NCBI RefSeq assembly: GCF_900113065.1
Contig: NZ_FOOA01000003.1
Coordinates: 1 to 64,000, forward strand
DNA length: 64,000 nt
Direction of reading: 5' to 3'
DNA from: Aureimonas phyllosphaerae
GTDB lineage: Bacteria > Pseudomonadota > Alphaproteobacteria > Rhizobiales > Rhizobiaceae
Shown here: positions 43,275 through 52,452 of the stretch, piece by piece
How the letters are laid out: the number at the start of each line of letters is the position of its first letter
How positions within the stretch are numbered: position 1 is the stretch's first letter
Translations under genes and position numbers: made by a program
The notes under the pieces: model-generated
The model's database searches: none
Told to the model about the DNA's origin: nothing
Seen by the model: only the letters and a program-made list of their open reading frames with translations

Positions 43275-44093
43275 ATGAAGCGCCTTGCCCTGCTGCTCGC
43301 CTCGGCCGCCCTCGCCTCCCCGGCTTTCGCTGCCGACGTCGTCTACGAAGAGCCGGCAGCGCCGATGGCGGTGATGGCCCCGGTCTCCAACTGGACCGGC
43401 CTGTACCTCGGTATCCAGGGCGGCGGCGCCTTCAACCCGGACAACGGCGACAACCTCGCCATCGTCCCGAACTTCGGCGGTGCCGGCGCTGCCTTTCTGA
43501 CCAACGCCTTCGGCAACAACTTCTCGTCGGAGTTCGAGTCGAGCTTCATCGGCGGCGCGCACATCGGCTACGACTACCAGATCGACCGCTTCGTGGTCGG
43601 CGCCCTCGTGGACATCAACGCCCTCGACATCGCGCAGCGCTCCAGCGCCTTCTCGAACACGCCGGCCTTCTACACCGCCGAGCGCAGCCTCGACTATCTC
43701 GCGACCGGTCGCCTGCGCGCCGGCTACCTCGTCACCGACATGGCGCTCCTCTACGCCACGGGCGGTGTCGCGTACGGCGAGATCGACTACGGCTTCTCGA
43801 CCAACAGCCCGGCCGTCACGGCCGCCTTCCCGGCCGTCATCAACTCGGACGAGGACGACTGGGGCTACTCGGTCGGCGGTGGCATGGAAGTGAAGGTCAC
43901 GCAGAACATCTCGTTCGGCGCCGAGTACCTCTACACCAACCTCGGTGATGGCGGCTCCTCGACCATCCTGAACGGCGGACCGTTCGACGGTTCGGGCGCG
44001 GCGGTCATTCCGGGCCAGTTCACCGACTTCCGCTCGAGCGGCGACTTCGACTTCCACACGATCACGGCGAAGCTGTCCTACCGCTTCAATTGA
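43275..44093 (+). CDS. Outer-membrane beta-barrel protein (Omp25/Omp31-like)
   Basis: A 272-residue protein with a signal peptide (residues 1-20, ending AFAAD). The mature protein begins with a short linker, then SNWTGLYLGIQGGGAFN, the typical first strand of Omp25/31 porin-like proteins. Alternating strands continue through FIGGAHIGYDYQIDRFVVGA, RLRAGYLVTDMALLYATGG and FGAEYLYTNLGDGG, ending in the C-terminal SYRFN with terminal aromatic. It likely forms an eight-strand barrel that stabilises the envelope. A strong terminator follows; the gene is a single unit. Confidence 0.9.
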   Translation: MKRLALLLASAALASPAFAADVVYEEPAAPMAVMAPVSNWTGLYLGIQGGGAFNPDNGDNLAIVPNFGGAGAAFLTNAFGNNFSSEFESSFIGGAHIGYDYQIDRFVVGALVDINALDIAQRSSAFSNTPAFYTAERSLDYLATGRLRAGYLVTDMALLYATGGVAYGEIDYGFSTNSPAVTAAFPAVINSDEDDWGYSVGGGMEVKVTQNISFGAEYLYTNLGDGGSSTILNGGPFDGSGAAVIPGQFTDFRSSGDFDFHTITAKLSYRFN

Positions 44094-44111
44094 TCGAGCC
44101 TTCCGGCACAG

Positions 44112-44148
44112 AAAAGCCCGCCGCGTCGAAGGACGCGGCGGGCTTTTT
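44112..44148. terminator. Bidirectional terminator between the porin-like gene and rpiB
   Basis: A 16-base-pair stem (44112-44127 with 44132-44147; core GCCCGCCGCGTC) and loop GAAG, followed by T5 on the plus strand and T4 on the minus strand. It serves the two convergent genes. Confidence 0.9.
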
Positions 44149-44168
44149 CATGGCGCCGTCCGGGGCGC

Positions 44169-44630
44169 TCAGGACGCGTTGTACTTCCGGTCGAGCGCAT
44201 CGATGGCATCGACATTGGCGGCCGACGAGCCAGCCGGATCGAACTCGGATTCCAGGTACTTGTCGACGATCGCCTTGGCGAGCTCGGGGCCGATCACGCG
44301 GGCGCCCATCGTGATCACCTGCGCGTTGTTGCTCTTGGCGGCACGCTCGGCGGAATAGGTGTCGTGCGTCAGCGCGGCGCGGATGCCGGGCACCTTGTTG
44401 GCCGAGATGTTGACGCCGATGCCGGTGCCGCAGCACAGGATCGCGCGGTCGTACTCGCCGTCCACGACGGCCCGGGCGATGCGCTCGGAAGTCGTCGCAT
44501 ACTTCTCCGCCGACCCGTCCGGCGCCTGGCTGGCGTCGACGACCGTCAGGCCGGAGCGGCCGGCAAGGTGGTCCTTGATAGCCTGGACGAGGGGCTGGCC
44601 GGCGCTGTCGCCGCCGAGAATGATCTTCAT
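44169..44630 (-). CDS. rpiB: Ribose-5-phosphate isomerase B family (RpiB/EryI-like)
   Basis: A 153-residue RpiB-family isomerase. The active-site Cys is in [10 protein letters not shown], with GGDSAG at the N-terminus and [14 protein letters not shown] near the end. RpiB interconverts ribose-5-P and ribulose-5-P; a paralogue (EryI) in Brucella isomerises D-erythrulose-4-P to erythrose-4-P. It follows the SorC regulator gene on the same strand by 106 bases and is divergent from tkt and a second tpiA, the context of the EryI type. AGGTGAG precedes the ATG at 44630. Confidence 0.88.
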   Translation of the reverse strand: MKIILGGDSAGQPLVQAIKDHLAGRSGLTVVDASQAPDGSAEKYATTSERIARAVVDGEYDRAILCCGTGIGVNISANKVPGIRAALTHDTYSAERAAKSNNAQVITMGARVIGPELAKAIVDKYLESEFDPAGSSAANVDAIDALDRKYNAS

Positions 44631-44736
44631 GGGTCTCACCTGATGGTTGAGGAGCGGGTCCGCGGATCCGGACCGACGACGCCGGGGCGCCCTCTCGTTC
44701 ATAATATCGCAGCCTTGTTCAAACGATCAAGGTCCT

Positions 44737-45708
44737 TCAACCACCCTTGGTCGCCTGATCGAGGGCGAGAATGCCGTGTGCGTTGGCGAGCGAGGTCGCG
44801 ATGACGTCGATGGCCCCAGTCCGCAGGGCGGCGAGGATCGGCATGGCCTTGGTCGGCTCCGCGGCCACCGCGATCGTCGTCGGGATCGCCCGGATGTCGG
44901 CGAGGCGCAGGCCGACGACCCGTCCGCCGAGGATCTCGTTCCGCTCGCGCCCGTCGATGTCGTAGAAGTCGTAGCCCATCAGATCGCCGACGACCCCGGC
45001 CGCCCGCGCGCCGAGAAGTTCCTCCCGGCGAAACCAACCCATCCGGGCCATGTGGCTTTCCTCGCCGAGGTCGCCGATGCCGACGAGCGCGAACGCGGCG
45101 CTCCGCCCGAGATCCAGCGTCTGCTTCACGGTCGGGTTCGCCATCAGGCCGGCGCGCAGCGTCGCGTCCGGCACGTAGGCCGGCGCGTAGAGCGTTTCGG
45201 GCACGCCGCCGAACCGACGTGCGAGCTTGCGGCAGATGTGGTCGGCGTTGGAGGGCTCCCCCGCCTGATGCGCGCCGCCGGTGGCGGAGACGAAGGTCGC
45301 ATGCTCCAGGAACGGGCGACCGCGCGTCTCGGCGACGGCTGCGATGTTGCGGCCCATGCCGACGGCGACGACCGCACCCTCGAAGAGTTCGCGCTCGAGA
45401 TAGTCCGCGACCAGCAGCGCCACCTCGGCGCGCTGCGCGTCGGCTTCCCGCCGGTCGACCGCGATCAGCGCCGCCTTGACGCCGAACCGCTCCCTCAGCC
45501 GTCGCTCGAGATCGGCTTCCACGGCACGGTGGACGCGGATCCGAACGTCCACGATCCCCGCATCGCGCGCCTGGCGCAGCAGGCGGTTCACTTTCATGCG
45601 AGACAGGCCGAGTTCGGCCGCAATCTCGGCCTGCGTGGCCTGCCCCTCATAGTAGCGGCGGGCGACCTGCATCATCGCATCGACATCGGCGGGTGCTAAG
45701 GTTTCCAT
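44737..45708 (-). CDS. SorC-family transcriptional regulator (EryD-like)
   Basis: A 323-residue SorC-family regulator. The helix-turn-helix is in QAEIAAELGLSRMKVNRLLR (about residues 26-45). The sugar-binding part has VAVGMGRNIAAVAET, FVSATGGAHQAGEPSNADHI and LVGIGDLGEES. EryD of Brucella is of this family and responds to erythritol. It is divergent from tkt; the region between holds a perfect TTCATATGAA dyad. It probably controls both tkt-tpiA-fba and itself with rpiB. Confidence 0.88.
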   Translation of the reverse strand: METLAPADVDAMMQVARRYYEGQATQAEIAAELGLSRMKVNRLLRQARDAGIVDVRIRVHRAVEADLERRLRERFGVKAALIAVDRREADAQRAEVALLVADYLERELFEGAVVAVGMGRNIAAVAETRGRPFLEHATFVSATGGAHQAGEPSNADHICRKLARRFGGVPETLYAPAYVPDATLRAGLMANPTVKQTLDLGRSAAFALVGIGDLGEESHMARMGWFRREELLGARAAGVVGDLMGYDFYDIDGRERNEILGGRVVGLRLADIRAIPTTIAVAAEPTKAMPILAALRTGAIDVIATSLANAHGILALDQATKGG

Positions 45709-45759
45709 GTTCGCTTCCGCAGGTCAGACTTCACGTATCGACGGCGATGAGCCATGGCT

Positions 45760-45791
45760 GTTCATATGGCAGGCATGCGTTCATATGAACG
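45760..45791. promoter_or_regulatory. TTCATATGAA operator region for the SorC regulator
   Basis: CGTTCATATGAACG (45778-45791) is a perfect 14-base palindrome. A half-matching copy, GTTCATATG, starts at 45760, 19 bases earlier, so the two sites lie on nearly the same helix face. They sit 52-83 bases from the regulator start and 138-170 bases before tkt. TTCA/TGAA arms are usual for SorC-family operators. Confidence 0.55.
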
Positions 45792-45928
45792 TTTTTCATG
45801 TCGCGCGGATTGATTCAAGCGCCGTGGCGTGGTTCTGCTGGCGCAGCACCGCGCGAGTCCGGCAGGCCGGGTCGCTTCGCGCAGGGCCCACTGAAGCGCC
45901 GCGACCAAGATCGAGGGAGACGACCACC

Positions 45929-47932
45929 GTGGACACGACACAAGCCCCCAGCCTGGATGCCAAGCAGATCCGCGCGATGGCCAGCGGCATCCGCTTCCTG
46001 TCGATGGACGCGGTGGAAAAGGCCAATTCCGGCCACCCGGGCATGCCGCTCGGCATGTCGGACGCGGCGACCGTCTTGTTCAGCCAGTTCATGAAGTTCG
46101 ACGCCAAGCGTCCGCACTGGCCCGACCGCGACCGCTTCGTGCTGTCGGCCGGCCACGGCTCGATGCTGCTCTACAGCCTGCTGCACCTCACGGGCTACGA
46201 GGACTTCACGATCGACGAGCTGAAGCGCTTCCGCCAGCTCGGCTCGAAGGCCGCCGGTCACCCCGAATTCGGCGAGGGCGCCGGCATCGAGACCACCACC
46301 GGCCCGCTCGGCCAGGGTCTCGCCACAGCCGTCGGCATGGCGCTGGGCGAGAAGATCCTGCGCGAGCGCTTCGGTGAAGAACTCGTCTCGCACTACACCT
46401 ACACGATCGCCGGCGACGGCTGCTTCATGGAGGGCGTGAGCCAGGAGGCGATCTCGCTCGCCGGCCACCTGAAGCTGAACAAGCTCATCGTCCTGTGGGA
46501 CGACAACCGCATCACGATCGACGGCGCGACCGACATCACGACGTCGGACGATCTCGCCGCCCGCGTGCAGGCGTCGGGCTGGGCGACGTCGGCCGTGGAC
46601 GGACATGACCCTGAGGCGGTCGCCGCCGCGATCGAGGCCGCGCGCCGCTCGGACAAGCCGACGCTCATCGCCTGCCGCACCACGATCGGCTACGGCGCCG
46701 GCAAGAAGGCCGGCACGTCCGGCGTCCACGGTTCGCCGATCGGCGCCGAGGGCATCGCGTTCGCCCGCGAGCATTTCGAGTGGGCGCACGAGCCCTTCGT
46801 GCTGCCCGACGTCGTCACCGACTTCTGGAAGGCCGTCGGCACGCGCGGCGCGGCGGAAGCCGATGCCTGGGAGAAGCGCCTCGCCGCTTCCGCCCATGCC
46901 GATGCGTGGAAGACCATCATGGCGGACGGCTTCGACGGCGACGCCGCCGCGATCCTCGCCGACGTGAAGGCGAAGTTCGCCTCCGACGCAGCGTCGGTCG
47001 CCACCCGTAAGGCCAGCCAGACGGTGATCGAGGCCCTGGTCGCGAAGTCCGCCAAGCTCATCGGCGGCTCGGCCGACCTTACCGGCTCGAACCTCACCAA
47101 GGCCGGCGCGATGAAGCCGGTGACGGCGACGGACGCGTCCGGCAACTACATCTACTATGGCGTGCGCGAGCACGGCATGGCCGCCGTCATGAACGGCCTG
47201 TCGCTGCACGGTGGCTTCACGCCCTTCGGCGGCACCTTCCTCTGCTTCTCCGATTACGCCCGCCCGGCCATGCGCCTGTCGGCACTGATGCACCAGCCGG
47301 TCGTCTACGTGATGACGCATGACTCGATCGGCCAGGGCGAAGACGGCCCGACGCACCAGCCGATCGAGCACCTCGCCTCGCTGCGCGCCATGCCGAACAT
47401 GCTGGTCATGCGCCCGGCCGACGGCGTCGAGACGGCGGAGTGCTGGGAAGCCGCGCTGGTCAACACGAAGTCGCCGACGACGCTGGTCCTGTCGCGCCAG
47501 AACCTGAAGGCGCTGCGCACCGGATCGGTGGGTGAGAATCTGTCGGCGAAGGGCGGCTACGTGCTTGTCGAGGCCGAGGGCGGCGCGCGTCAGGTGACGA
47601 TCCTTGCCACCGGCTCCGAAGTCGAGATCGCGGTCGCGGCGCAGAAGCTGCTCACCGAGAGCGGCGTTCGCGCGGCGGTGGTGTCCCTCCCCTGCTGGGA
47701 GCTCTTCGCCAAGCAGCCGAAATCCTATCGCGAGGAGGTGCTGGGCTCGGCGCCGCGCATCGCGGTCGAGGCCGCTTCGCCGTTCGGCTGGACGCGCTTC
47801 GTCGAGGAGGAGGACGACGTCGTCGGCCTGCCCGGCTTCGGCGCCTCGGCCCCCGGCGGCGATCTCTACAAGCATTTCGGGCTGACGCCCGAGAAGGTCG
47901 CCGAGAAGGCCCGCGCCAAGGTCGGCGCCTGA
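45929..47932 (+). CDS. tkt: Transketolase
   Basis: A 667-residue thiamine diphosphate enzyme moving two-carbon units between ketoses and aldoses (pentose phosphate and Calvin pathways). Features are KANSGHPGMPLGMSDAA, the ThDP motif GDGCFMEGVSQEA, and the pyrimidine-domain YYGVREHGMAAVMNGLSLHG and QGEDGPTHQPIEHLAS. The GTG at 45929 (VDTTQAPSLDAKQIRAMA) has GAGGGAG upstream and gives normal length; the frame stays open to 45707 through the operator region. It is divergent from the SorC gene. A terminator follows, so tpiA and fba need readthrough or their own promoter. Confidence 0.95.
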   Translation: MDTTQAPSLDAKQIRAMASGIRFLSMDAVEKANSGHPGMPLGMSDAATVLFSQFMKFDAKRPHWPDRDRFVLSAGHGSMLLYSLLHLTGYEDFTIDELKRFRQLGSKAAGHPEFGEGAGIETTTGPLGQGLATAVGMALGEKILRERFGEELVSHYTYTIAGDGCFMEGVSQEAISLAGHLKLNKLIVLWDDNRITIDGATDITTSDDLAARVQASGWATSAVDGHDPEAVAAAIEAARRSDKPTLIACRTTIGYGAGKKAGTSGVHGSPIGAEGIAFAREHFEWAHEPFVLPDVVTDFWKAVGTRGAAEADAWEKRLAASAHADAWKTIMADGFDGDAAAILADVKAKFASDAASVATRKASQTVIEALVAKSAKLIGGSADLTGSNLTKAGAMKPVTATDASGNYIYYGVREHGMAAVMNGLSLHGGFTPFGGTFLCFSDYARPAMRLSALMHQPVVYVMTHDSIGQGEDGPTHQPIEHLASLRAMPNMLVMRPADGVETAECWEAALVNTKSPTTLVLSRQNLKALRTGSVGENLSAKGGYVLVEAEGGARQVTILATGSEVEIAVAAQKLLTESGVRAAVVSLPCWELFAKQPKSYREEVLGSAPRIAVEAASPFGWTRFVEEEDDVVGLPGFGASAPGGDLYKHFGLTPEKVAEKARAKVGA

Positions 47933-47948
47933 CAGCTCAGAACACACC

Positions 47949-47994
47949 CGAACGGGGCCGGCCGAGCAGCATCGACCGGCCCCGTTCGTTTTTT
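47949..47994 (+). terminator. Rho-independent terminator after tkt
   Basis: A 13-base-pair stem (47949-47961 with 47976-47988; core GAACGGGGCCGG), a 14-base loop and six T residues. It lies 31 bases before tpiA and would give polarity in a tkt-tpiA-fba transcript. Confidence 0.85.
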
Positions 47995-48024
47995 CAGTCG
48001 CTTACGGGAGAGAAGGCGACCCGC

Positions 48025-48789
48025 ATGACCAAGCGTCCCTGGATCGGCACCAGCTGGAAGATGAACAAGACGATCGCGGAGGCTGACGCCTTCTGCGAGA
48101 CCGTCGCAAGATCCCCGTGGGCGAGCGACGATCGCGCCCAGCTTTTCGTGATCCCGCCCTTCACGGTTCTTCATCGTGTTGCCCAAGCACTCGACAAGAC
48201 CGACATCATCGTCGGCGCGCAGAACGTGCACTGGAAGGACGCCGGCGCCTGGACCGGCGAGGTGTCTCCGGTTCAGGTCAAGGACTGCGGCGGCCGCCTC
48301 GTCGAGATCGGGCATTCCGAGCGGCGCGAGCATTTTGGCGAGACCGACGAGACGGTCTCGCTTAAGACGGAAGCCGCCGTGCGCCATGGCCTCGTCGCCC
48401 TCGTCTGCATCGGTGACACGCGCGAGGAATACGACGCCGGCCGAACGGCCGAGGCGCTGCGTCGCCAGACCGAGGCCTTGATCTCGCGCGTCGAGTGGAG
48501 TCAGCCCGCCAAGGTCATCATCGCCTACGAGCCGGTCTGGTCGATCGGCGAAGGCGGGACGCCGGCCGAACCGAGTTTTGCGAACGAGCAGCATGCCCGC
48601 ATCAAGGAGCTGACCCGCGAGAAACTGGGCTTCGCCCTGCCCGTCCTCTACGGCGGCAGCGTCAATCCCGGCAACTGCGTCGAGCTGGCGAACCAAGAGC
48701 ATATCGACGGCCTGTTCATCGGCCGTTCCGCCTGGAATGCGGAGGGCTATCTCTCCATCGTGTCCGACGTCGCCTCGTCCCTGTCCTGA
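48025..48789 (+). CDS. tpiA: Triose-phosphate isomerase family (TpiA2/EryH-like)
   Basis: A 254-residue TIM-barrel isomerase. The catalytic residues are visible: Lys in GTSWKMNK, His in [12 protein letters not shown] and Glu in [10 protein letters not shown]; the phosphate loop is [10 protein letters not shown]. The opening [20 protein letters not shown] and the [11 protein letters not shown]-type insert are, from memory, those of the second TPI of erythritol clusters (EryH), which isomerises L-erythrulose-1-P, rather than the housekeeping TPI. Flanked by tkt and fba, it could equally serve triose phosphates. Confidence 0.88.
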   Translation: MTKRPWIGTSWKMNKTIAEADAFCETVARSPWASDDRAQLFVIPPFTVLHRVAQALDKTDIIVGAQNVHWKDAGAWTGEVSPVQVKDCGGRLVEIGHSERREHFGETDETVSLKTEAAVRHGLVALVCIGDTREEYDAGRTAEALRRQTEALISRVEWSQPAKVIIAYEPVWSIGEGGTPAEPSFANEQHARIKELTREKLGFALPVLYGGSVNPGNCVELANQEHIDGLFIGRSAWNAEGYLSIVSDVASSLS

Positions 48790-48808
48790 CCCCGCCCGGA
48801 GAACCCCC

Positions 48809-49876
48809 TTGGCCCTGATCACGCTTCGCCAGCTTCTCGACCACGCCGCCGAGCACAGCTACGGCGTGCCCGCGTTCAACATCAACAACATGGAGCAGGG
48901 CCTCGCGATCCTGGCCGCGGCCGCCAAGACGGACTCGCCGGTGATCCTCCAGGCGAGCCGCGGCGCGCGCGCATATGCGAACGACCTCATCCTCGCGCGG
49001 CTGATCGAGGGTCTGTCGGAGATGCACCCGGACATCCCGATCTGCATGCATCTCGACCACGGCAACAACGAAGCGACCTGCATCACCGCCATCCAACACG
49101 GTTTCACCTCGGTGATGATGGACGGCTCGCTGAAGGAAGACGGCAAGTCGCTCGCCGACTATGCCTACAACGCGGCAATCACCCGCCGCGTGTCCGACAT
49201 GGCCCACTGGTGCGGCGCGTCGGTGGAAGGCGAGATCGGCGTCCTCGGCAGCCTCGAGACGGGCGGCGGCGAGCAGGAGGACGGCCACGGCTTCGAGGGA
49301 ACGCTCGACCACGACCAGTTGCTCACCGACCCCGAGGAAGCCGCCCGCTTCGTCGAGGACACGCATGTCGACGCGCTGGCGGTGGCCATGGGCACATCGC
49401 ACGGCGCCTACAAGTTCTCGCGCAAGCCGGACGGCGACGTGCTGGCGATGAACGTCATCGAGGCGATTCACCAGAAGCTGCCGAACACGCATCTCGTGAT
49501 GCACGGCTCGTCGTCGGTGCCGGAGGACCTTCAGGAGATCGTCAACAAGTACGGTGGCCAGATCAAGCCGACCTGGGGCGTGCCGGTCGAGGAGATCCAG
49601 CGCGGCATCCGCCACGGCGTGCGCAAGATCAACATCGACACCGATTGCCGCCTCGCGCTGACCGGCGCGATCCGCAAGGTCTTCGCGGAGAACCCGGAAG
49701 AGTTCGACCCGCGCAAGTATCTAGGCCCCGGCATGGCGGCGATCACCAAGCTCGCCGCCCAGCGCTTTGAGGAGTTCGGCACCGCCGGCCATGCCGGCAA
49801 CATCAAGGCGATCGACCTCGCCGACATGGCCAAGCGCTACAAGAACGGCAGCCTCAAGGTCTCGAACGCCGCCTGA
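48809..49876 (+). CDS. fba: Class II fructose-bisphosphate aldolase (CbbA type)
   Basis: A 355-residue zinc aldolase. Zinc-binding and catalytic segments are [29 protein letters not shown] and [13 protein letters not shown]. The long Calvin-subtype architecture ([40 protein letters not shown]) matches cbbA rather than E. coli fbaA. It joins triose phosphates to fructose-1,6-bisphosphate, or with erythrose-4-P gives sedoheptulose-1,7-bisphosphate. The start is TTG at 48809 with GGAG upstream; tpiA ends 19 bases earlier. Rubisco genes are not in the window. Confidence 0.93.
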   Translation: MALITLRQLLDHAAEHSYGVPAFNINNMEQGLAILAAAAKTDSPVILQASRGARAYANDLILARLIEGLSEMHPDIPICMHLDHGNNEATCITAIQHGFTSVMMDGSLKEDGKSLADYAYNAAITRRVSDMAHWCGASVEGEIGVLGSLETGGGEQEDGHGFEGTLDHDQLLTDPEEAARFVEDTHVDALAVAMGTSHGAYKFSRKPDGDVLAMNVIEAIHQKLPNTHLVMHGSSSVPEDLQEIVNKYGGQIKPTWGVPVEEIQRGIRHGVRKINIDTDCRLALTGAIRKVFAENPEEFDPRKYLGPGMAAITKLAAQRFEEFGTAGHAGNIKAIDLADMAKRYKNGSLKVSNAA

Positions 49877-49894
49877 CGGAGCTGGGTGCGGCGG

Positions 49895-51529
49895 TCAGGC
49901 CGCCGCGCCCCTCGCCTGCGTGTCCCCCGCGATGAGGTCCACAGCACGGCTCGCCAGCGCCATGACCGGCGCGTTGGTGTTGCCGGACGGGATCATCGGC
50001 ATTGCCGAACAGTCGATCACCCTCAAGCCCTCGACGCCGCGCACGCGCAGGGATGCGTCGAGTACGGCCCTCGGATCGCCGTCCGGACCCATCGGAGCCG
50101 ATCCCACCGGGTGGTAATTCGTCTTCACCGTCTTGCCGCAGAAGGCCTCGAGGCCAGCATCGTCCGTCACGTCGCGCCCGGGGAGAAGCTCGTCCCGGAT
50201 CCTGTCCGACAGCGGGCGCGACGCCAGCACCTGCCGTGCGAAGCGCAGCGAGGCGACCGTCAGGCGCAGGTCGTCGGGATGGCCGAAGAAGTTCGAGTCG
50301 ACGAGCGGCATCGCGTCGGGGTCGCCCGAGCGCAGTCGCACGCTCCCTCGTGCCTTGGGTCGCAGGAGACAGGACGTCAGCGTGACGCCGTGGCTCGGCT
50401 TGGCGCTCGACACGTCGCGGTCGAGATAGACGATGGGCGCGCAATAGAGCTGGATCGTCGGCCGCTCGCCCCCGTCCGGATCGTAGAACAGGCAGGACTC
50501 GATGCCCGTCGTCGTCACCGGACCGGAGGCGAAGAGCAGGTATTGCAGGCCGTTGCGCACCATCGGCCAGCCCTTGTCCTGACCGAAATAGCCGCTCGGC
50601 CCCTTGGTCGTCGCGATCACGGGGACCTCGTGATGGTCCTGAAGGCTGGATCCGAGACCCGGTAGATCAGCGCGGACATCGATCCCGTGCTCGCGCAGAT
50701 GATCTGCCGGTCCGAGACCCGACAGCATCATGAGTTTTGCGGTGTTGTAGGTGCCCGCGGCGAGGAGCACCTCGCGCGTTGCATGAACCGTCTTCGCCTG
50801 TCCGCCCACGCGGTAGGACAATCCGACCGCGCGCTCGCCCTCGAACAGGACGCGGTCCACCTGCGCCCCCGTGACGATCGTCAGGCGACGGTCGTTCAGG
50901 AGGTCGGCGATGAAGGCGGTGACGGCGTCGCAACGCTCCATCCGCCCGTTCCGCACGCCCATCGTATGCTGCATCACGCCGACGCCCGCCTGGCGCGCGC
51001 CGTTGAAGTCCGGATTGAGCGGGATACCCATTCCCTGCGCCGTCAGGAGATAATCCTGCGTCGTGTCGCAGAGCGCGCCGGGATCGGAGACGAGAAGCCC
51101 GCCGTCGATCCCGTGATAGCGATCGTTGAACTTGGTGTTTCGCTCCAGCGCGCGGAAGTGCGGCAGCAGGTCCTCGTAGGCCCAGCCGGAACCGCCCTCG
51201 AGATGGGCGTCCCAGCCATCGTAGTCCTCGCGCTGGCCGCGCATGTAGACCATGGCGTTGACTGCGCTGCCGCCGCCGAGCGCCTTCGCCTGCGGCACGA
51301 TCGGCGCCCGCCCGCCGAGACGCGGCTGCGCGGCGGTCTGGTGCATTTCGAGAAAGTCGTCGCGGGCGAGGTACTTCATGTACCCGGCCGGCATTCGCAT
51401 CAGCCGCGCCGTCTTCGCCGGGCCGCGCTCCAGGATCAGGACGCGGGCCCCGTGCTCCTTCACGAGTCGCATCGCGGAGACGCAGGCCGCCGTGCCGCCC
51501 CCGGCGATGACGTAGTCGTAGGCGCTCAT
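49895..51529 (-). CDS. GMC-family FAD oxidoreductase (choline dehydrogenase-like)
   Basis: A 544-residue GMC oxidoreductase. FAD-binding motif YVIAGGGTAACVSAMRLV, the GMC signature PQAKALGGGSAVNAMVYMRG, and the active-site His and Asn in NYHPVGSAPMG and PSGNTNAPVMALA are all present. Substrates of this branch include choline, alcohols and polyols. It is last of a three-gene leftward set with a phosphatase and a sugar kinase, which favours a polyol or sugar alcohol. The GGGTAAC variant of the usual GGGSAGC is notable but conservative. Confidence 0.88.
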   Translation of the reverse strand: MSAYDYVIAGGGTAACVSAMRLVKEHGARVLILERGPAKTARLMRMPAGYMKYLARDDFLEMHQTAAQPRLGGRAPIVPQAKALGGGSAVNAMVYMRGQREDYDGWDAHLEGGSGWAYEDLLPHFRALERNTKFNDRYHGIDGGLLVSDPGALCDTTQDYLLTAQGMGIPLNPDFNGARQAGVGVMQHTMGVRNGRMERCDAVTAFIADLLNDRRLTIVTGAQVDRVLFEGERAVGLSYRVGGQAKTVHATREVLLAAGTYNTAKLMMLSGLGPADHLREHGIDVRADLPGLGSSLQDHHEVPVIATTKGPSGYFGQDKGWPMVRNGLQYLLFASGPVTTTGIESCLFYDPDGGERPTIQLYCAPIVYLDRDVSSAKPSHGVTLTSCLLRPKARGSVRLRSGDPDAMPLVDSNFFGHPDDLRLTVASLRFARQVLASRPLSDRIRDELLPGRDVTDDAGLEAFCGKTVKTNYHPVGSAPMGPDGDPRAVLDASLRVRGVEGLRVIDCSAMPMIPSGNTNAPVMALASRAVDLIAGDTQARGAAA

Positions 51530-51614
51530 CGCAGTTCGTTTCCTCGATCGGGCAACGTCGTTGAATGCGCCGCCTCGGCCCCGAAGGTTGCCGAGTTGCC
51601 GCGCCGAAGCAAGC

Positions 51615-52406
51615 TCAGCCGTAGCGGGCGAGATCGCTCAAGGATGGGAAGAGTTCCGGTGAGGCGGCCACCAGCGCATTGCCCGAAAACAGGCTGTCGC
51701 CGGACAGGAAATCGCTGACCTGACCGCCGGCCCCTTCGATCACCGCCATCGCGCCGAGGCAGTCGTAGGCGTTGATGTGGGACTCGACGTAGCCGATCAG
51801 TCGGCCCGCCGCGACATAGGCGAGCGAAAGCGCCCCCGATCCGTCGCGATAGAACATGCCGCCGGATTCCAGAAGGCGCTGGAAGACCGGCAGGAGGTCG
51901 GAGGGCGGGCGCCGGGTCGAGTATCCCGTTGCGACCAGCCCCTCGCGCACGCTGGCGGCCGTCCGGACTCGGATCGGCCTGCCGTTCAGGGTCGCGCCCC
52001 GCCCGGCGCCGCCGGCGAAGAGTTCTTGGCGCACCGGTGCGAAGACCAGACCGAAGCGGTTGACGCCGCCCTCGACGAAGGCGATCGAGATGCACCAGCT
52101 CGACATGCCGCAGACGAAGGGCTGCGTGCCGTCGATCGGATCGACCACCCAAATGCCCTGGCCGGGCGCGAACTCGCTGCGTCCGCTTTCCTCACCGAAG
52201 AATGCATCGTCCGGGAAGCTCTCGGCCAACCGACCGCGGATCAGCTTCTCCACGGCGACGTCGGCCTCGCTGACGACGTCCTGCAGGCCCTTGGACGCGA
52301 TCGTCAGGGTCTCGACACGGGCGAAATAGTCGAGCGCCAGCGCTCCGGCCTCCCGGATCAGCACGAGCGCAAAGTCGAAGCGGCGGTCGAGTTCGCTGGA
52401 CTGCAT
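51615..52406 (-). CDS. Inositol monophosphatase family phosphatase
   Basis: A 263-residue Li-sensitive-type phosphatase. The metal site is FFGEESG, WVVDPIDGTQPFV (DPIDGT motif) and the C-terminal AYDCLGAMAVIEGAGGQV. Relatives dephosphorylate myo-inositol-1-P, histidinol-P or 3'-phosphoadenosine compounds. The C-terminal region departs from the usual WDxAAG (it reads YDCLGA), so substrate prediction is weak. The start at 52406 (MQSSELDRRFDF) gives family length. It lies 46 bases after the ROK kinase gene and 85 bases before the GMC gene. Confidence 0.87.
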   Translation of the reverse strand: MQSSELDRRFDFALVLIREAGALALDYFARVETLTIASKGLQDVVSEADVAVEKLIRGRLAESFPDDAFFGEESGRSEFAPGQGIWVVDPIDGTQPFVCGMSSWCISIAFVEGGVNRFGLVFAPVRQELFAGGAGRGATLNGRPIRVRTAASVREGLVATGYSTRRPPSDLLPVFQRLLESGGMFYRDGSGALSLAYVAAGRLIGYVESHINAYDCLGAMAVIEGAGGQVSDFLSGDSLFSGNALVAASPELFPSLSDLARYG

Positions 52407-52452
52407 GATAGGCCTTTCGAGAATCGGAGAAGAAATGCGGGGCGCGCTGCCG

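Noticed and set aside
45815-47947. Open frame of about 710 codons opposite transketolase
   Set aside because: Antisense shadow of tkt with no recognisable motif and no ribosome site.
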